Shown: positions 46,773 to 57,878 of the stretch, piece by piece
Layout: each line of letters opens with the position of its first letter
Numbering within the stretch: position 1 is the stretch's first letter
Source: Lepas anatifera
Lineage: Eukaryota > Arthropoda > Thecostraca > Lepadidae
Direction of reading: 5' to 3'
DNA: 64,000 nucleotides
NCBI GenBank assembly: GCA_034440635.1
Contig: JAOTON010000322.1
Location: forward strand, 62,001 to 126,000
The notes under the pieces: generated by a model
The model's database searches: none
What the model was told of the DNA's origin: nothing
What the model saw: the letters and a program-made list of their open reading frames with translations, nothing else
Made by a program: the position numbers and the translations under genes

Positions 46773-47124
46773 GGCCTTCTTGACAGTAATTACCAAAAAC
46801 GGGGTACTGCCGTAAACAAATGCGTCGTATATTTATTGCGTCTGCTGTTAGCGCGTCTTTCTCCGCAGTATTTCTGAAAGTTCTTGAGAAACTTTATTAT
46901 CGAATAAGAGGAGATAAGTACAATAATTTTCTTTCAACTATTTTATTAAAGGAAGTTTATGCCATGTTCAATGTTAATAAAGCAGTCATATGCTATATTT
47001 GAAAGGTGTAATTCCATTCTGGAAGTGGGCGTAATTCACACTGCATTTCATATCTACAATGCTTTTGTGTGAATGTCACCGCTCTTTGTGAAACGTGATT
47101 CTGAGTACGGCGTAACTTTGCAGG
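46773..47124. repeat. dispersed 350-bp repeat R, copy 2
   Basis: Aligned with 33759-34108; ends at the same cagg. The bases immediately after it are coding sequence of the block at 47125-47800. Confidence 0.75.
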
Positions 47125-47810
47125 CGACGCCCCGCCCCGCGAAGCCCTTGACGACACGGAGCGATTTGACGCAGCGAGAGGCAGTGTTGTAGGAGGGTTC
47201 CTCCTCCCAGCAGGCTGTATCCTTGTCGAGGAAGCTTGTCTCCAGGCTGAGAAGGGTGAAGAAGTTGGCAGAGCCAGTTGTGACGAAATTGCCACCGTCT
47301 TCTTGGAGACCGACGCCGCCGAGAGCTCAGGTTTTGCTCGGCGAGGGGATCCTCGGGTCCCTCCTCCTCGCGTAACGCTATGGCCATTTCGCGCTTGGTC
47401 GCAAGCGTCACGCCCTCGTCGAAGAAGGCGAGCGCTACCAGTTGCTCGCTCAGATAGCAGAGGTGACGGCTGAAGACGGTGGCTGTCGCCATGGACACTG
47501 GCTTGTCCTGGTATTTTCTCACTGAGTAAATGACCTTGGCCATCCAGCGCGCCCGGTGCAGTGTACCGCGGAGTGCGACCCTCACACCTCGCTTCCCTCG
47601 CTTCGGTACGCCGCCCAGGGCGTTCGTGGACAGCTCCAGCAGTTCGCGATAGTCATCGCGTGGGTGCTGGTTGTCGAGGAGGCGGTCGAAATGCGCAAGG
47701 AGTTTGTTGCGGCTGTCGTGCAGGTGTGGCGGCATATCGCAGTCGAAGGTCTCTGGTGCCGTCCTATCCAACGATGCACAAATTTTCTGGAAGCGCTGGA
47801 ATAAAGGAAC
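47125..47810 (-). pseudogene. transposon-like protein fragment of a recurrent arthropod family
   Basis: The minus strand encodes GTLHRARWMAKVIYSVRKY, then LCYLSEQLVALAFFDEGVTL and ATKREMAIALREEEGPEDP. After a frameshift near 47320 it continues ANFFTLLSLETSFLDKD up to repeat R. From memory, proteins with a GAxHxARWMAKxIY motif recur as uncharacterised, probably mobile-element-derived proteins in arthropods. The function is unknown to me. The upstream end runs without a stop into LINE sequence (next entry), so the open frame 48020-47076 is a fusion of two elements. Confidence 0.5.
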
Positions 47811-49065
47811 TTCCGGGCGAAGCATTTCCGAGGAGTCGAAGCATATAGGAGTCCATTCACTTGTTTGCTTATGTCTAATAAATTGCGTATCGTTCGTGCC
47901 AAGTTGCCATCGATCTGCCCAAGTTGTTCCTATTGTGTTTGCTACTTCCGTGGGATCAGTTAAAATGGTATTCCCTACAGTCAAAACAGGAGATGGCATT
48001 GTTACACTACGTCCGGACAACCTATTAAGCCGTCGCCATATCGTGCTGAGAGGTGACAGACGGTTTATAGTGCTTATGTAGGCATTCCAAGACTTTCTTT
48101 TGGCCTCCTTAACTGTTCGCTTAACTTGGGCCTTTGCTTTGCTGTGCTGGATTAAATTGTTGAGTGTTGGCCTTTTCTCGAAAATACGACAACATCAACG
48201 TCTTCTGCGAATAAAATGTTTGCAGTCCTCAGTCCACCAGGGGACTGGTATGTGTCGGGGTAGGGCAGAAGTCTTTGGAATGTAAGAACCAGCAGATTGC
48301 AATATACGATTACATATTTCATCGTCAAGCTCTGTCGCAGTGCTACCATCCCCTGGCTCAATGTCGAAGTGGCAATCGGCTGCAAAGCTTTCCCAGTCGG
48401 CTTTCTGGATGTTCCACTGGGGAATTCTCCTTCCTGGATGGGGCGTGTCAGTCCAAAGCCAGATAAGATAGTGATCACTGCCACACGGATGGGAATGGGT
48501 TCTCCCCCTAAAACGATCAGCAAAGGTAGAAGAACATAAAGAAATGTCGATAGCAGACGTGTTTCCTGACGGTAGCGCAATATGTGTAGGAAGTCCATTA
48601 TTCAAGTTGCATACATTATTACGTAATATAACATCCTCCAGTCGACGGCCTCGTCGGCTGGAGCGTGTACAACCCCATACTGTGCTGTGAGCATTGAAGT
48701 CAGCCAATAAAAGGAAGTTTCTTGGTAGCTGGCGGATCAGATCGTGCAGCGCATCCCCGTAAGGTCTTCATCGGGGGGGTAAATACAAGGAAACGCAGGT
48801 TATTTTCAAATTTCCAAAATCGACAGTTGCTGCCACAGCTTGGAGGGTAGTCCTGAGATGAAAAGAATATGATGGTACGCTGTAGTGTACTAGTATGGCA
48901 ACACCGCCATGTGCTATTGTTGTTGAGGGTAGTTGTTGAGACTTGTTGTTGTTGTTGTTGAGACTCCCTCGAACCAGCAGTCTTCACTGGGGATGTGGAT
49001 AAATTCTACCTCTGGATGAAAGGCTTTGAGAGCTAAATCGAATATAGTACTTCCGATCCGACAGA
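47811..49065 (-). mobile_element. LINE (Jockey-like) endonuclease region, broken
   Basis: The minus strand carries the apurinic-type endonuclease. An N-terminal part at 48990-48780 is split over frames. Then come ADFNAHSTVWGC (48707 onward), the GNTSAIDISLCSS motif, and GSDHYLIW near 48480. The linker towards the RT follows (SGRSVTMPSPVLTVGN at about 48015). The reverse transcriptase itself is missing, replaced by the unrelated block at 47125-47810. Frames shift at about 48190. Confidence 0.75.
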
Positions 49066-49069
49066 GTGA

Positions 49070-49567
49070 CTGCATTTTCTAGATCGGTACACAAGAGGTG
49101 AGGCCAAAACAGCTATTGAGGGGCTTCTGCATCTGAGAACTGGAGACGCTTACCTGGCAGCAAAGAAGAAGCTTATAGAGAGCTTTGAAAACGACTTCAT
49201 TACCGCCAGCCCATATCGTTGCCGCGTGAGAGAATGGCCATCGGTTCGTCCTGGTGACGGCAGTGAGTCGAGAAGATTAGCAGATTTCTTGGATAGTTGT
49301 CTGTCAGTTTGTGCGTCTGCTCTGTGCTCCCTAGACAACTACCATGAGAACAGCTTCATCGTGCAGAAGCTTCCGAGGCAGCTTGTGGACAGATGGAAGC
49401 GTGTTGTCGATGCAAGGCTGTATGAACCGAAGGAGGATGTGGCACCAGGGTATCCCTCCTTTGCAGAATTCGTCGGTTTCGTTAACCGGGAAGCCAGAGT
49501 GGCCTGTGGACCTGTATGCGCATCCACAAAAGAAACAGTTCCACCATCAAGATGCTCAGCCTTATAA
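49070..49567 (+). pseudogene. BEL/Pao gag-like DUF1759 region
   Basis: The frame is open from about 49070 with YTRGEAKTAIEGLL, GDAYLAAKKKLIESF and later NSFIVQKLPRQLVDRWKRVV. These are hallmarks of the DUF1759 capsid-type domain of Pao elements (order: GEA..AI.GL, then A...L...FG/E, then LP..L...W). The frame ends at 49567 by a shift before the zinc knuckle. Confidence 0.8.
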
Positions 49568-49624
49568 GGGGTCGAACAGAGGTAGAGCGGAGCATTTGCT
49601 TCTGCTACTGCATGGACACCTGCT

Positions 49625-50134
49625 TTGGGAAAGGCACAAAGGGAACATGGAGAACAGCGCACAAATCAGTCCTCGCTGAGAGATTGTCTTCTGTGTTCTG
49701 GGAAACACACCCTGCCAAACTGCAATACTGGATCTCCGTGCTTCCATTCACTGATCGTTCCGGTCGCAGTCTACCAGCATTCGAAGCCGGAGCACAGGGA
49801 GGTCGTGTACGCCAACCTTGATCCGCAGTCAGATGCAACGTTTATCAAAGAGAACGTATGTGAAAAGATGGGTGTTTCGGGAGAAGAAACTATTTTAGAG
49901 CTCAGCACAATGAGTGGAAGAACACAAGTGCCAGCATCAGTAGTGACAGAACTTGTTGTAGATGCAATGGATGGTAACAGTGAGATCAATCTCCGAATGA
50001 CCTACATACGTGAGGACATGCCGTTGGAGCGGCAGTTGATCCCCAGGCGGGATTCTGCAGCAAAATGGCCACATTTGGAAACAGTCGCCAGTAACCTGCC
50101 TGACTACTACCCCGACAGCGACATTGGCCTCCTG
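49625..50134 (+). pseudogene. BEL/Pao zinc knuckle and DUF1758 protease
   Basis: Begins with a knuckle-like CLLCSGKHTLPNCN, then a retropepsin-like domain. The usual active-site triad D-T-G/Q is read here as LDPQSDATF, keeping the D. Downstream are MSGRTQVPAS and PDYYPDSDIGLL. The domain is cut at DIGLL by the LINE insertion and resumes at 52009. Confidence 0.8.
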
Positions 50135-52008
50135 GTTTTAGTACTCGAAAATGTCAGCCCGTTGCGTGTGCTCCACTGCTGCAGGCGGTCGAGGCCAAGT
50201 TGAAGCCGCCTCTGCACAGCAGCGGTAGTGTATACATTTTTGTAATAGACGCAGCGATTGTGTAGACCCAACATTATTCATCTACGGTAATCAGATCGAA
50301 GTTGTTGCTGAAACTAGATTCCTTGAGTTAACACTAGACAAAAAACTGACATATGTGCCCCATCTTAAAGAACTGCGCAGAAAATGTTTCGACTCGCTTA
50401 ATATTCTCAAGGTATTAACCAAAATGAGGTATGGCGCCGACAGAAAGATGCTTATTATGTTATATAGGGCGCTCGTCCGTTCCAAGATCGAATACGGTTG
50501 CGTTGTGTATGAGGCCGCCTGCCAGTCCGCAAAAAAGATTCTCGACACTGTGCACCACCACGCAATTAGAATAATAACTGGGGGGTTTCGCACATCTCCA
50601 ATAATTAGTATGCTAGTTGACGCCGATGAAATGCCGCTTAAAACCCGCCGAAAAATGCTTGCTATGCGTTATGCAATAAAAATGAAACAGTCAGTACATC
50701 ACCCCACATATCAAACATTTTCTGGTGACGCCCAGCTACGTCGAATCGATAATGGCACGCGTGCCTCAGCCCGCCACCCCGGGGTACGGGTTCGGGCTTG
50801 GTTGACAGAGGCTGGCATTGACGTTGACCTTGTTGAGCATTATGACGTAGCTACTGTTGAACCATGGGTTGTGTCGGTAGTCAACACAAACACGAGCTTG
50901 CTCGAACAATGCAAACATTTAACACCTGAAGCAATACGCCAGCTATTTATGGATTTCTGTTCTGAGTCTTTTGAAAATCACGTCCACTTTTATACAGATG
51001 GTTCGAAAAATGATGATGGCACGGGCTGTGCATTTTTGGTGATGGGGTAGAGATGGGTTTTAGTTTGCCACGCGAAGCATCTGTTTTTAGCTCTGAACTG
51101 TATGCAATTTTTCGGTGTTTGGACCAGGTGTCCAGGTCGAGGGCAAGACAGTTCGTTATTTTTACCGACTCACTATCCTCTTTACAGGCCTTGAAGTCGT
51201 TTTACTTTTATACTGCATCGACGTCCTTTCTATTGGTTCTTATAAGACAGAAGTTGCACAGTCTGAAGGAAAAGGCGAAAAATGTTGTGATTGTGTGGAT
51301 TCCAAGCCATTGTGGCATCAGTGGCAATGAACGGGTAGACGCAGCGGCAAAAGCAGCAGTAGAACGTGACGTTCCCCCTGGCCTTCATGCTCCATTTTTC
51401 GACCTATATGCTCTTGTTAAGAAGTTTTTAATAAGTGACTGGCAGCGGAGATGGAATGAGGATCCTAGAGGGGCCAAGTTGAGAAGCATTAAACCTAAAC
51501 TAGGAAAATTTTTTCGAGCAGCGCTGGATCCAGGAGAGAGGAGGTTGTTTTGTCGAGATTGCGGATCGGCCACACTCATGCCACGCACTCTTTCCGCTTG
51601 AGTAGAGAGGATCCGCCGCACTGCACGCGCTGTGGCGACCCGCTGAGTGTGAGTCATGTTCTCGTTGAGTGCCCGGACTATGAGATTGAGAGGCTTAGAC
51701 ACCTGGGGGATCACCCTCATTGGTGTCTCTTTTGGGAGAGTTTCCGACCGTTGACCTTTCACGTATTTTATCGTTTCTAAGGAGCATCGATTTTAATGTT
51801 ATTTACTCGCCAACATAGGTTGTGATTTGACAATGTGTTATTCTATTATTATTATTTATGTGTTCATGCTTTTTTCTTTTTTTAACTTTTGACACAGCTT
51901 TAGTCCCGCGAGCTATTGAAACGCCTCTGTATATATTTTACTTAGTGTTATGGGCGCCACATGACCTTTGTTGTCGGCGCGCCCTAAACCACCAATTATG
52001 ATGATGAT
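50135..52008 (+). mobile_element. 5'-truncated Jockey-like LINE inserted in BEL/Pao
   Basis: Bounded by identical 15-bp target duplications GACATTGGCCTCCTG at 50120-50134 and 52009-52023. The 3' end is (ATG)n just before the second copy. It encodes the C-terminal part of RT (50355 onward; RSKIEYGCVVYEA) and an RNase H with all expected acidic positions (FYTDGSKNDDG, SSELYAI, FTDSLSS, HCGISGNERVD). The C-terminal CCHC-like segment is CTRCGDPLSVSHVLVECP. Single-base frameshifts occur near 51040 and 51570. Confidence 0.9.
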
Positions 52009-52727
52009 GACATTGGCCTCCTGATTGGACTCAACTACAGCAAGGCCGTGGAGCCCATAGATGTAGTGACAGGGGGTGACAATGAACCCTGGGGTATACG
52101 CACAGCCCTAGGATGGGGAGTCGCGGGCTTGGTACAGCCGACTGTAGGCGATGCTACAGGTTATGCAACATCTGGAAGTCTAGCTTCTAAGCAATGCCAC
52201 GTTGCTTTAAAGACACAAGTACGGGAGGTAAGACCGTCATACTTGATCGATATGCTCAACGCAGAATTTCAGGACACGCTGGTGAACGCTAAGACTTCAC
52301 TAGACGATGCAAGGTTTGTTAACCTGATGGAGTCAGAGATGCATGTCACAGAAGATGGTCATATGGAAGCACCACTACCTCTGAGGAATCCAGACGTAGC
52401 CATTCCAAACAACAAACAACAGTCACTCCAGAGACTGAACACCTTGAAGAAAAGACTTCAAAAGGATCCCAGCTTCTATGCTGACTAAAAAACCTTTTTA
52501 ACAGACATGCTGGAGAACGGATATGCAGAGGCCGTGCCAGATGGCGAACTCCACTCAGCGGACGGGGGTGGCCAGGCGTGGTACTTACCACACCACGGTG
52601 TGTACCATTCTCGTAAGCAGAAGCTGAGGATTGTGTTTGACTGTACCAGTAAACATCAAGTATTCTCCTTAAATCAGCATCTCATGCAAGGACCTGACAT
52701 GTCCAACAACCTCAGTGGAATGATGAT
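52009..52727 (+). pseudogene. BEL/Pao pol, protease-RT junction
   Basis: Continues the protease frame (DIGLLIGLNYSKAVEP), then GIRTALGWGVAG, and after one in-frame TAA at 52486-52488 the RT start (RIVFDCTSKHQ, LNQHLMQGPDMSNNL). Pao sequence ends at about 52727. Confidence 0.8.
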
Positions 52728-53784
52728 ACCATACACGTATATTCACACTACGGGTGGTACGTCATACATACAGGGACCCTAAAAACAAGCCCCGGCCGAG
52801 GTGGAGAAAGCAAAATTACACACGGAGGCGCAAGGCCCGAACCCGTGACCGCCGACGGCGCGAGCGCTCTAAATTACGCCCACACGGGCACAGGCGTGAA
52901 GCCCAGCAGACGTCCACCGGCCGGGTGAGTGGAAAAATAAATCAGGATGATAATGAACGCACGAGTAGTTCAAGCAACACACGGCTGAAACTTGAGCGAA
53001 ACCAATAAAATAAGGAGGTGGTCTCACAGTGCGCAGACACCGCCCAGCATCAGCAACGTAGAATCGGACGACGGACAATCCACCCATCCACCACGCCGCC
53101 CCTGGCGGAACGCACAACGCCTCGTCCACCCGGACAGCAGGAGCCGGGCTCCCCGCCCCGCTGCAGACTCCCGCCGGGGATGACATCCCGGAGGATCGGC
53201 AGCGGGACGACTCACCGGGTCGGCAGCGTAAGAACTGTCCCGACTCCGCTCTGGGAAGTCCCGCGGCGGCGGGGCCCTCCAAAAAATCCTCGCCTTCGGC
53301 CCCGCTGCTCAGAGGGCATACCGTCAGACTCAAGGAGCGGGACTCCCTGACCTCCCCTCTTCGGACTCCGCGGGGCCGCTCGTCGAGGAAGCGCCGCAAC
53401 CTAATGCCCAGTCGGAGGCGCAGAACCAATCCCGCGCCGACAGATGAAGACCGCCGCATCCGAGAAAGCTTGATGCCGCACCCTCACCGCAGGAAAAACC
53501 TTAGCCCCCGCAGATCGGCGACGGCGTGGGCGCCGCCCGTGTCGCCAGCGCACGACGCCGGGCCAAGAGGACCGCCGGTAGAGGCGATAGCAGAGACGAC
53601 GATACACCGCCAAACTTGAAGTGTCGGACTCCATGATCTCCCTCTCTCCGGACACCGCGCAGAGACAGGCACCTCTGAGCAGGGATCCAGAGGCCAACAT
53701 CGCAGGAGCCGCCCGGCTAGAAGGTGCCGCCACTCTCGAGGCTCAGCCAGCCGTGCACTACCGATCCCGCGCTGACGGAGGTGT
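52728..53784 (+). mobile_element. GC-rich block inside BEL/Pao, possible LINE ORF1
   Basis: It starts with cacgtatattcacactacgg... and agggaccctaaaaacaa, a segment also seen in diverged form at 39978-40035. It then becomes G/C-rich and reads a disordered Pro/Arg/Ser-rich frame (e.g. DDIPEDRQRDDSPGRQRK at about 53180) up to 53619. The style resembles the ORF1 of some LINEs, but no zinc knuckles are visible. It replaces Pao RT, RNase H and most of the integrase. Confidence 0.4.
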
Positions 53785-54000
53785 ACGGCACGAACTTTGT
53801 AGGGGAGAAACCTTCTGGAATCTGCCTTGACAAAAACGGACAGCAAAAGGATCAAACTGGAGCTTTTGAAGGATCAGTGTGACTGGATTGAGTTCGACAT
53901 GAAGGTGCCTTACGCTAGCCATATGGGAGGCATGTACGAAAGACTCATCCGATCTGCGAGGGCGACACTGACCAGTATCCTGGATGCACAAGGTGTAGAA
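53785..54000 (+). pseudogene. BEL/Pao integrase core, C-terminal part
   Basis: GTNFVG at about 53788, a frameshift, then ELLKDQCDWIEFDMKVPYAS and HMGGMYERLIRSARATLTSI, the conserved end of the Pao integrase core (P.ASHMGG.WER.IRS). It keeps the catalytic glutamate in the ER motif. Interrupted by the LINE at 54001. Confidence 0.85.
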
Positions 54001-55046
54001 AACCGCAAAAGGTGTGCTCACCGTGTAAAAAAACGCGACCCTTCTTCAGAAAGCGATCTTGTATTTAGTAGAGCTAGAAACAACTTTAAAACTTTATCTA
54101 ACGCGAAATATCGTAATTAATTACTGGGCATCGTTGGTGACTTCCGTGAGAACCCAAAGCGTTTCTGGTCCTTTATAAACTCATTGAAATCGTCTCATTA
54201 ACGTCTACGCGTTCTTGTCGCAAACAGCTAACAATTTTCAGATCTCGCCAAATGCGCAAATATTTTCAACGAAACGTTCACCTCCAAATTTTCGGATCCC
54301 AACGTTGACACGCTGCCAAGCACCCCGGCCTTTCACTGTTCCATTCTCCAACAGTTTATAGTTCCCTCAGGCAAAGTTCAGGCCTGCTATCTACCATTGG
54401 AAAGCACAAAGCGTGCGGGCCCGACAATCTGAGCGCCTGAATTTTGCATGAGTGTGCTGCCGAATTGGCAGTGCTTTTCGAAATATTTGCAAATTGTCAG
54501 TCGCTCAAGGAGTTTTCCCACATATTTGGAAGAATGCAAATGTCATTCCCATTCACAAAGGAGACAAAAAGAACCCAGGTAACTACCGTGGTGTTTCGCT
54601 TCTTCCCCTTTGTTCCAAAATTTTATAAAAGGTAGTCTGTGACTGTCTTTTGACCCATTGTCTACCATCTATTCCCAGTAGTCAACATTAATTTCTCCCA
54701 AATCGTTCATGCGTCTCAAATCTTGCTAACTTTCGCAAACACAGCTGGGATTCGATCCAGGAGGGCGTTGACTCTGTCTACACTGATTATTCTTCGGCTT
54801 TTACGAGTGTAAACCACACGCTTCTTCTTCACAAACTAAAATCTTTCAAAATTGCACTCCTGGATTGAATCCTACCTGACTGGTCGTCGCCAACGAGTTA
54901 TACTAGAGGGCCAATCTTCCGACTGGTGCGCTGTAAGGTCCGGGGTGCCTGAGGGCAGCGTGTTTGGCCCGCTCTTGTTTATCTGCTACACAGCAGACAC
55001 TCCCCTCACTGCTTCGCAGTTGGTTCGAATGGTTCGAATCAGAACC

Positions 55047-55305
55047 CATACGCGGATCCAGGATTGCCGATCGGGGGGGCACCTCCCGGGGGGGCGCCAT
55101 CCGGATCAGGGGGCGCCACGTTTGACCGCAAAACCTATCAGGTGGTCGCCAAATCCTATCGGTGGGCGCCGATTTTCGCATCCTGGGGGAAGCGACATTT
55201 CATGGGGGTGACATCGACCTTTCAGGGGGCGCCGTGACAATTTCAGGGGACGCCGAAGGTCGATCGGGGGCACGTGCCCCCTTTAGCCCCCTGGATCCGC
55301 CTATG
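55047..55305. mobile_element. hAT-like MITE, 259 bp, nested in the LINE
   Basis: Tips catacgcggatccagg and cctggatccgcctatg are inverted repeats. Identical 8-bp duplications TCAGAACC lie at 55039-55046 and 55306-55313. The interior is G-rich with several gggggcgcc copies. Confidence 0.9.
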
Positions 55306-55872
55306 TCAGAACCAGCTTCACCGACAATCTTAAATTGTACCACTGAATTTCGACAAAAACAGACAGTGATGCCCTTCAGGCCGACATCAACAATTTAGTA
55401 GCATGGTCTAAAATTTGGCGTTTAAAACTGAATCCAGAAAAATGTAACTTTATATCATTTTCTCTCCGAAAATCTCCGATCCTTACCACCTATGTGCTTG
55501 ATGGTACGCCACTGGAGCGCCGTACGCAGATTAGGGATCTCGGTGTTATACTCGACAGTAAGCTGACTTTCGCTCCACACATAGACCACATCGTAGCCAA
55601 GGCCAATAGAATGCTTGGCCTCCTCATACGAAGATTTCAGATCTCGCGCCAGTGCTGCCGAGCCAGACTCAAGCACACTTGTGCCTATTATGCCCATGTC
55701 AGATCGATCCTGGAGTACGGTTGCGTTGTATGGGCGGGGTCTGCTGCATCCCGCTTGAAGCGCCTAGAAAGGGTGCAGCACAAGCTTCTCATCTGGTTGG
55801 CCTCATTTTCGGACCGTCCGTCAGCTAGGCTTGACTATCCATCTCGTTTAACTCATTGCAAAGTGCGTAGTA

Positions 55873-56903
55873 TTAACCCTCGCCCCACGGGGGGCCATCG
55901 ATGGCCCCTCTAAGGTTTTTTCAAGATAGCGGAAAAACCACGAAACGCAGCACCGCGGTTGAGGGCCCTATCTCTCACCTTATCATTTTCTCACCATCCC
56001 TGAAAATTTTTACCCCGGGTCACCCAAGGTCAGGTCACCAGGTGAGGTCAACCAAGGTCACCTCACTTTAACTTTGAAGCTCTATAAGATCTACATTTCT
56101 TAATCGATTGATTTGAAACTTGCTACACTTCATGACCCTTCCAGGGTCTACAATGTGTATATCCGGGATTTTTCGATTTCGTGACCTGAGGTCGGGTCAC
56201 GAGGCGACCTCTCCCATTGGAAAAGCATGGGAAAAAGGTGTCTCATGATCTAGGGGCCATAAAAATGATTGCAAATACTCAGACTGCTCAGAACAGCGTT
56301 TTTGGACACCCTTTCACGGATCCCAGGGGTCATATTTGCCCTTTGATTTTTCCAAGGTCATTCAAGGTCACCAGGGGTCAAAAACAGTATTTTGGCAATA
56401 ACTTTTGACCTAATTAAGCTAGAGCGCTGAAACAAACACCATCGTGTTTGTCTCGTCACTGGCTTTCATTTGATATACGGCAAGGTCACTTTCTGACCTT
56501 TCGTGACCTCAAGTCATATTAGGTCACGAGGTGACCTCTGGAGGTCAAACCACTGGCGGGAGGTCTTTTTGTTCAACATAGCGGAAAAAGGTCTGGCAAT
56601 TTTCTATCAAATTTACTTAACCAGACCTCAATAGCTCTAATGGCATAGGAGTTATGTCCAGTTTTCTTAAGCATTGCATATTTAAGTGAAAATAGCCTAT
56701 CGTGACCTTTCTTGACCTCTGGAGGTCAAACCATTGACCTGAGCGTTTAAACATGCGAAGTAATTTCTTACTGAATTCACGCGAGCTTTCTAATGCACTT
56801 TGCAGATTTTCGCTAACCCCCATATTTTCGGAGTTAGAGGGGGGCCATCGATGCCCCCCGTGGGGCGAAGGTGGCGCCGGACCCCCGGTGGGGCGGGGGT
56901 TAA
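55873..56903. mobile_element. TTAA element C, complete, nested in the LINE
   Basis: TTAA at 55873-55876 and 56900-56903; tips TTAACCCTCGCCCCACGGGG and (reversed) TTAACCCCCGCCCCACCGGG. The LINE reading frame stops at the left TTAA and continues in the same register just after the right TTAA, so the element plus one TTAA is an exact insertion. Interior collinear with elements A and B, with many AGGTCA/TGACCT motifs. Confidence 0.9.
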
Positions 56904-57364
56904 GTCTCGTTTTGCTCAGCGTCACCTCTTGTTTTTGTTTAATCTTCATCACGGAAAGTTGGATTGTTCCGATCTGGTTTCCTAGTTCGGTTTGTCTGCG
57001 CCGCGTCGAACGTCGCGTTTTCCCTCTTTGTTCACGGTTCGGTTTGTGCCTGTTGGTACTGTGCAGCGCAGCCTCTTCATCCGCGTGGCAGTCACATGTA
57101 ACAGTTTTTTCAACGCATTTCGTAATTTTGATTTTTTTCAGACTCGGGTTGCACATTTAAAACTAATGTTATCAATTTCACGGCAACTTGAAGAACGTTT
57201 TCAGGATAGACATTTGTGCAAATGTTGAGCGTTATGCATGTTCGTGGAATGCTTGCATTGCTGAATTTGTTTATTATCTGACTTTACTGTTTTAAATCAC
57301 ATGACTGCATCAGTAATTGGGGAATGCCTGTTAATGTTTTTTTTACCAATACAGAATACAGAAT

Positions 57365-57878
57365 CATCTAGATGAGCTCTTCCGCACGTTCATGGCAGAA
57401 GCGGAGAACATTGTAAACAGTCGTCCTTTGCCGTATTGTAGCATGACTAACACTGACTCAGTAGAATCGATCTCACCCAGCCAGCTCCTTACCTGTCAAA
57501 TGTAGTTCTCCCACCTCCGGGTGTTTTCTGTAAAGAAGACATCTACGCTCTTCGAAGGTTGCGTCGAGTTCAGCATCTGGCGGAGCTGTTCCGGTCCAGA
57601 TGGCGCCAGGAGGTCCTTCCGTCGCTTCAGCAACACCGCAAGTGGCAGAAAACAGAACCAAACCTGACCGCGGGCGACATCGTCGTCGTGGTCGACGATA
57701 CGCTTCCCGCTGCCAGTGTTTTTCGTGTCGCATCACGGTAGTTTATCCTAGCGCTGACGATTTGGTTCTCAGGGTGCGGGTAAAGATTGGCAGCTCTGAA
57801 TACGAAAGACCTGTACATCGCGTCATAGTGTCAATGCGAGCTGCCGAGATAGACTGGTTCCCAGACGGAGAGCCATAA
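57365..57878 (+). pseudogene. BEL/Pao integrase C-terminus and DUF5641
   Basis: LDELFRTFMAEAENIVNSRP at 57371, then a stop and frameshift, LRRVQHLAELFRSRW, LTAGDIVVVVDD, and VRVKIGSSEYERPVHRVIV with stop at 57876-57878. This is the usual end of BEL/Pao pol (ENIVNSRPL followed by DUF5641). Confidence 0.85.

Larger units (their letters stand above)
54001..57364 (+). mobile_element. LINE inserted in BEL/Pao integrase, carrying two nested MITEs
   Basis: Degenerate non-LTR RT: a pre-RT linker at 54050-54200 (NPKRFWSFINSLKSS), then HSWIESYLTGRRQRVILEGQ at 54850. Next is GVPEGSVFGPLLF, and after a MITE, LNPEKCNFISFSL and GVILDSKLTFAPHID (55500-55900). The C-terminus after the second MITE (56904-57230) includes LFNLHHGKLDCSDLVS. 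The 3' end is an aatacag repeat near 57350-57364. The duplication at the ends is short and unclear (gtagaa / acagaa). Confidence 0.8.
49070..57878 (+). mobile_element. BEL/Pao retrotransposon with nested insertions
   Basis: Plus-strand coding pieces appear in BEL/Pao order: DUF1759 gag-like (49070-49567), zinc knuckle and DUF1758 aspartic protease (49625-50134), start of pol (52009-52727), end of the integrase core (53785-54000), and the integrase/DUF5641 C-terminus (57365-57878). They are separated by a LINE (50135-52008), a GC-rich block (52728-53784) that replaces RT, RNase H and most of the integrase, and a second LINE with two MITEs (54001-57364). Stops and frameshifts make it inactive. 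LTRs were not identified. Confidence 0.85.

Noticed and set aside
47076..48020. Intact 314-residue host protein
   Set aside because: The frame joins LINE linker sequence to another element's coding block and ends in repeat R; not a single gene.
52869..53459. 196-codon minus-strand frame
   Set aside because: Composition-driven frame in a G+C-rich block; the plus strand better fits an ORF1-like reading.
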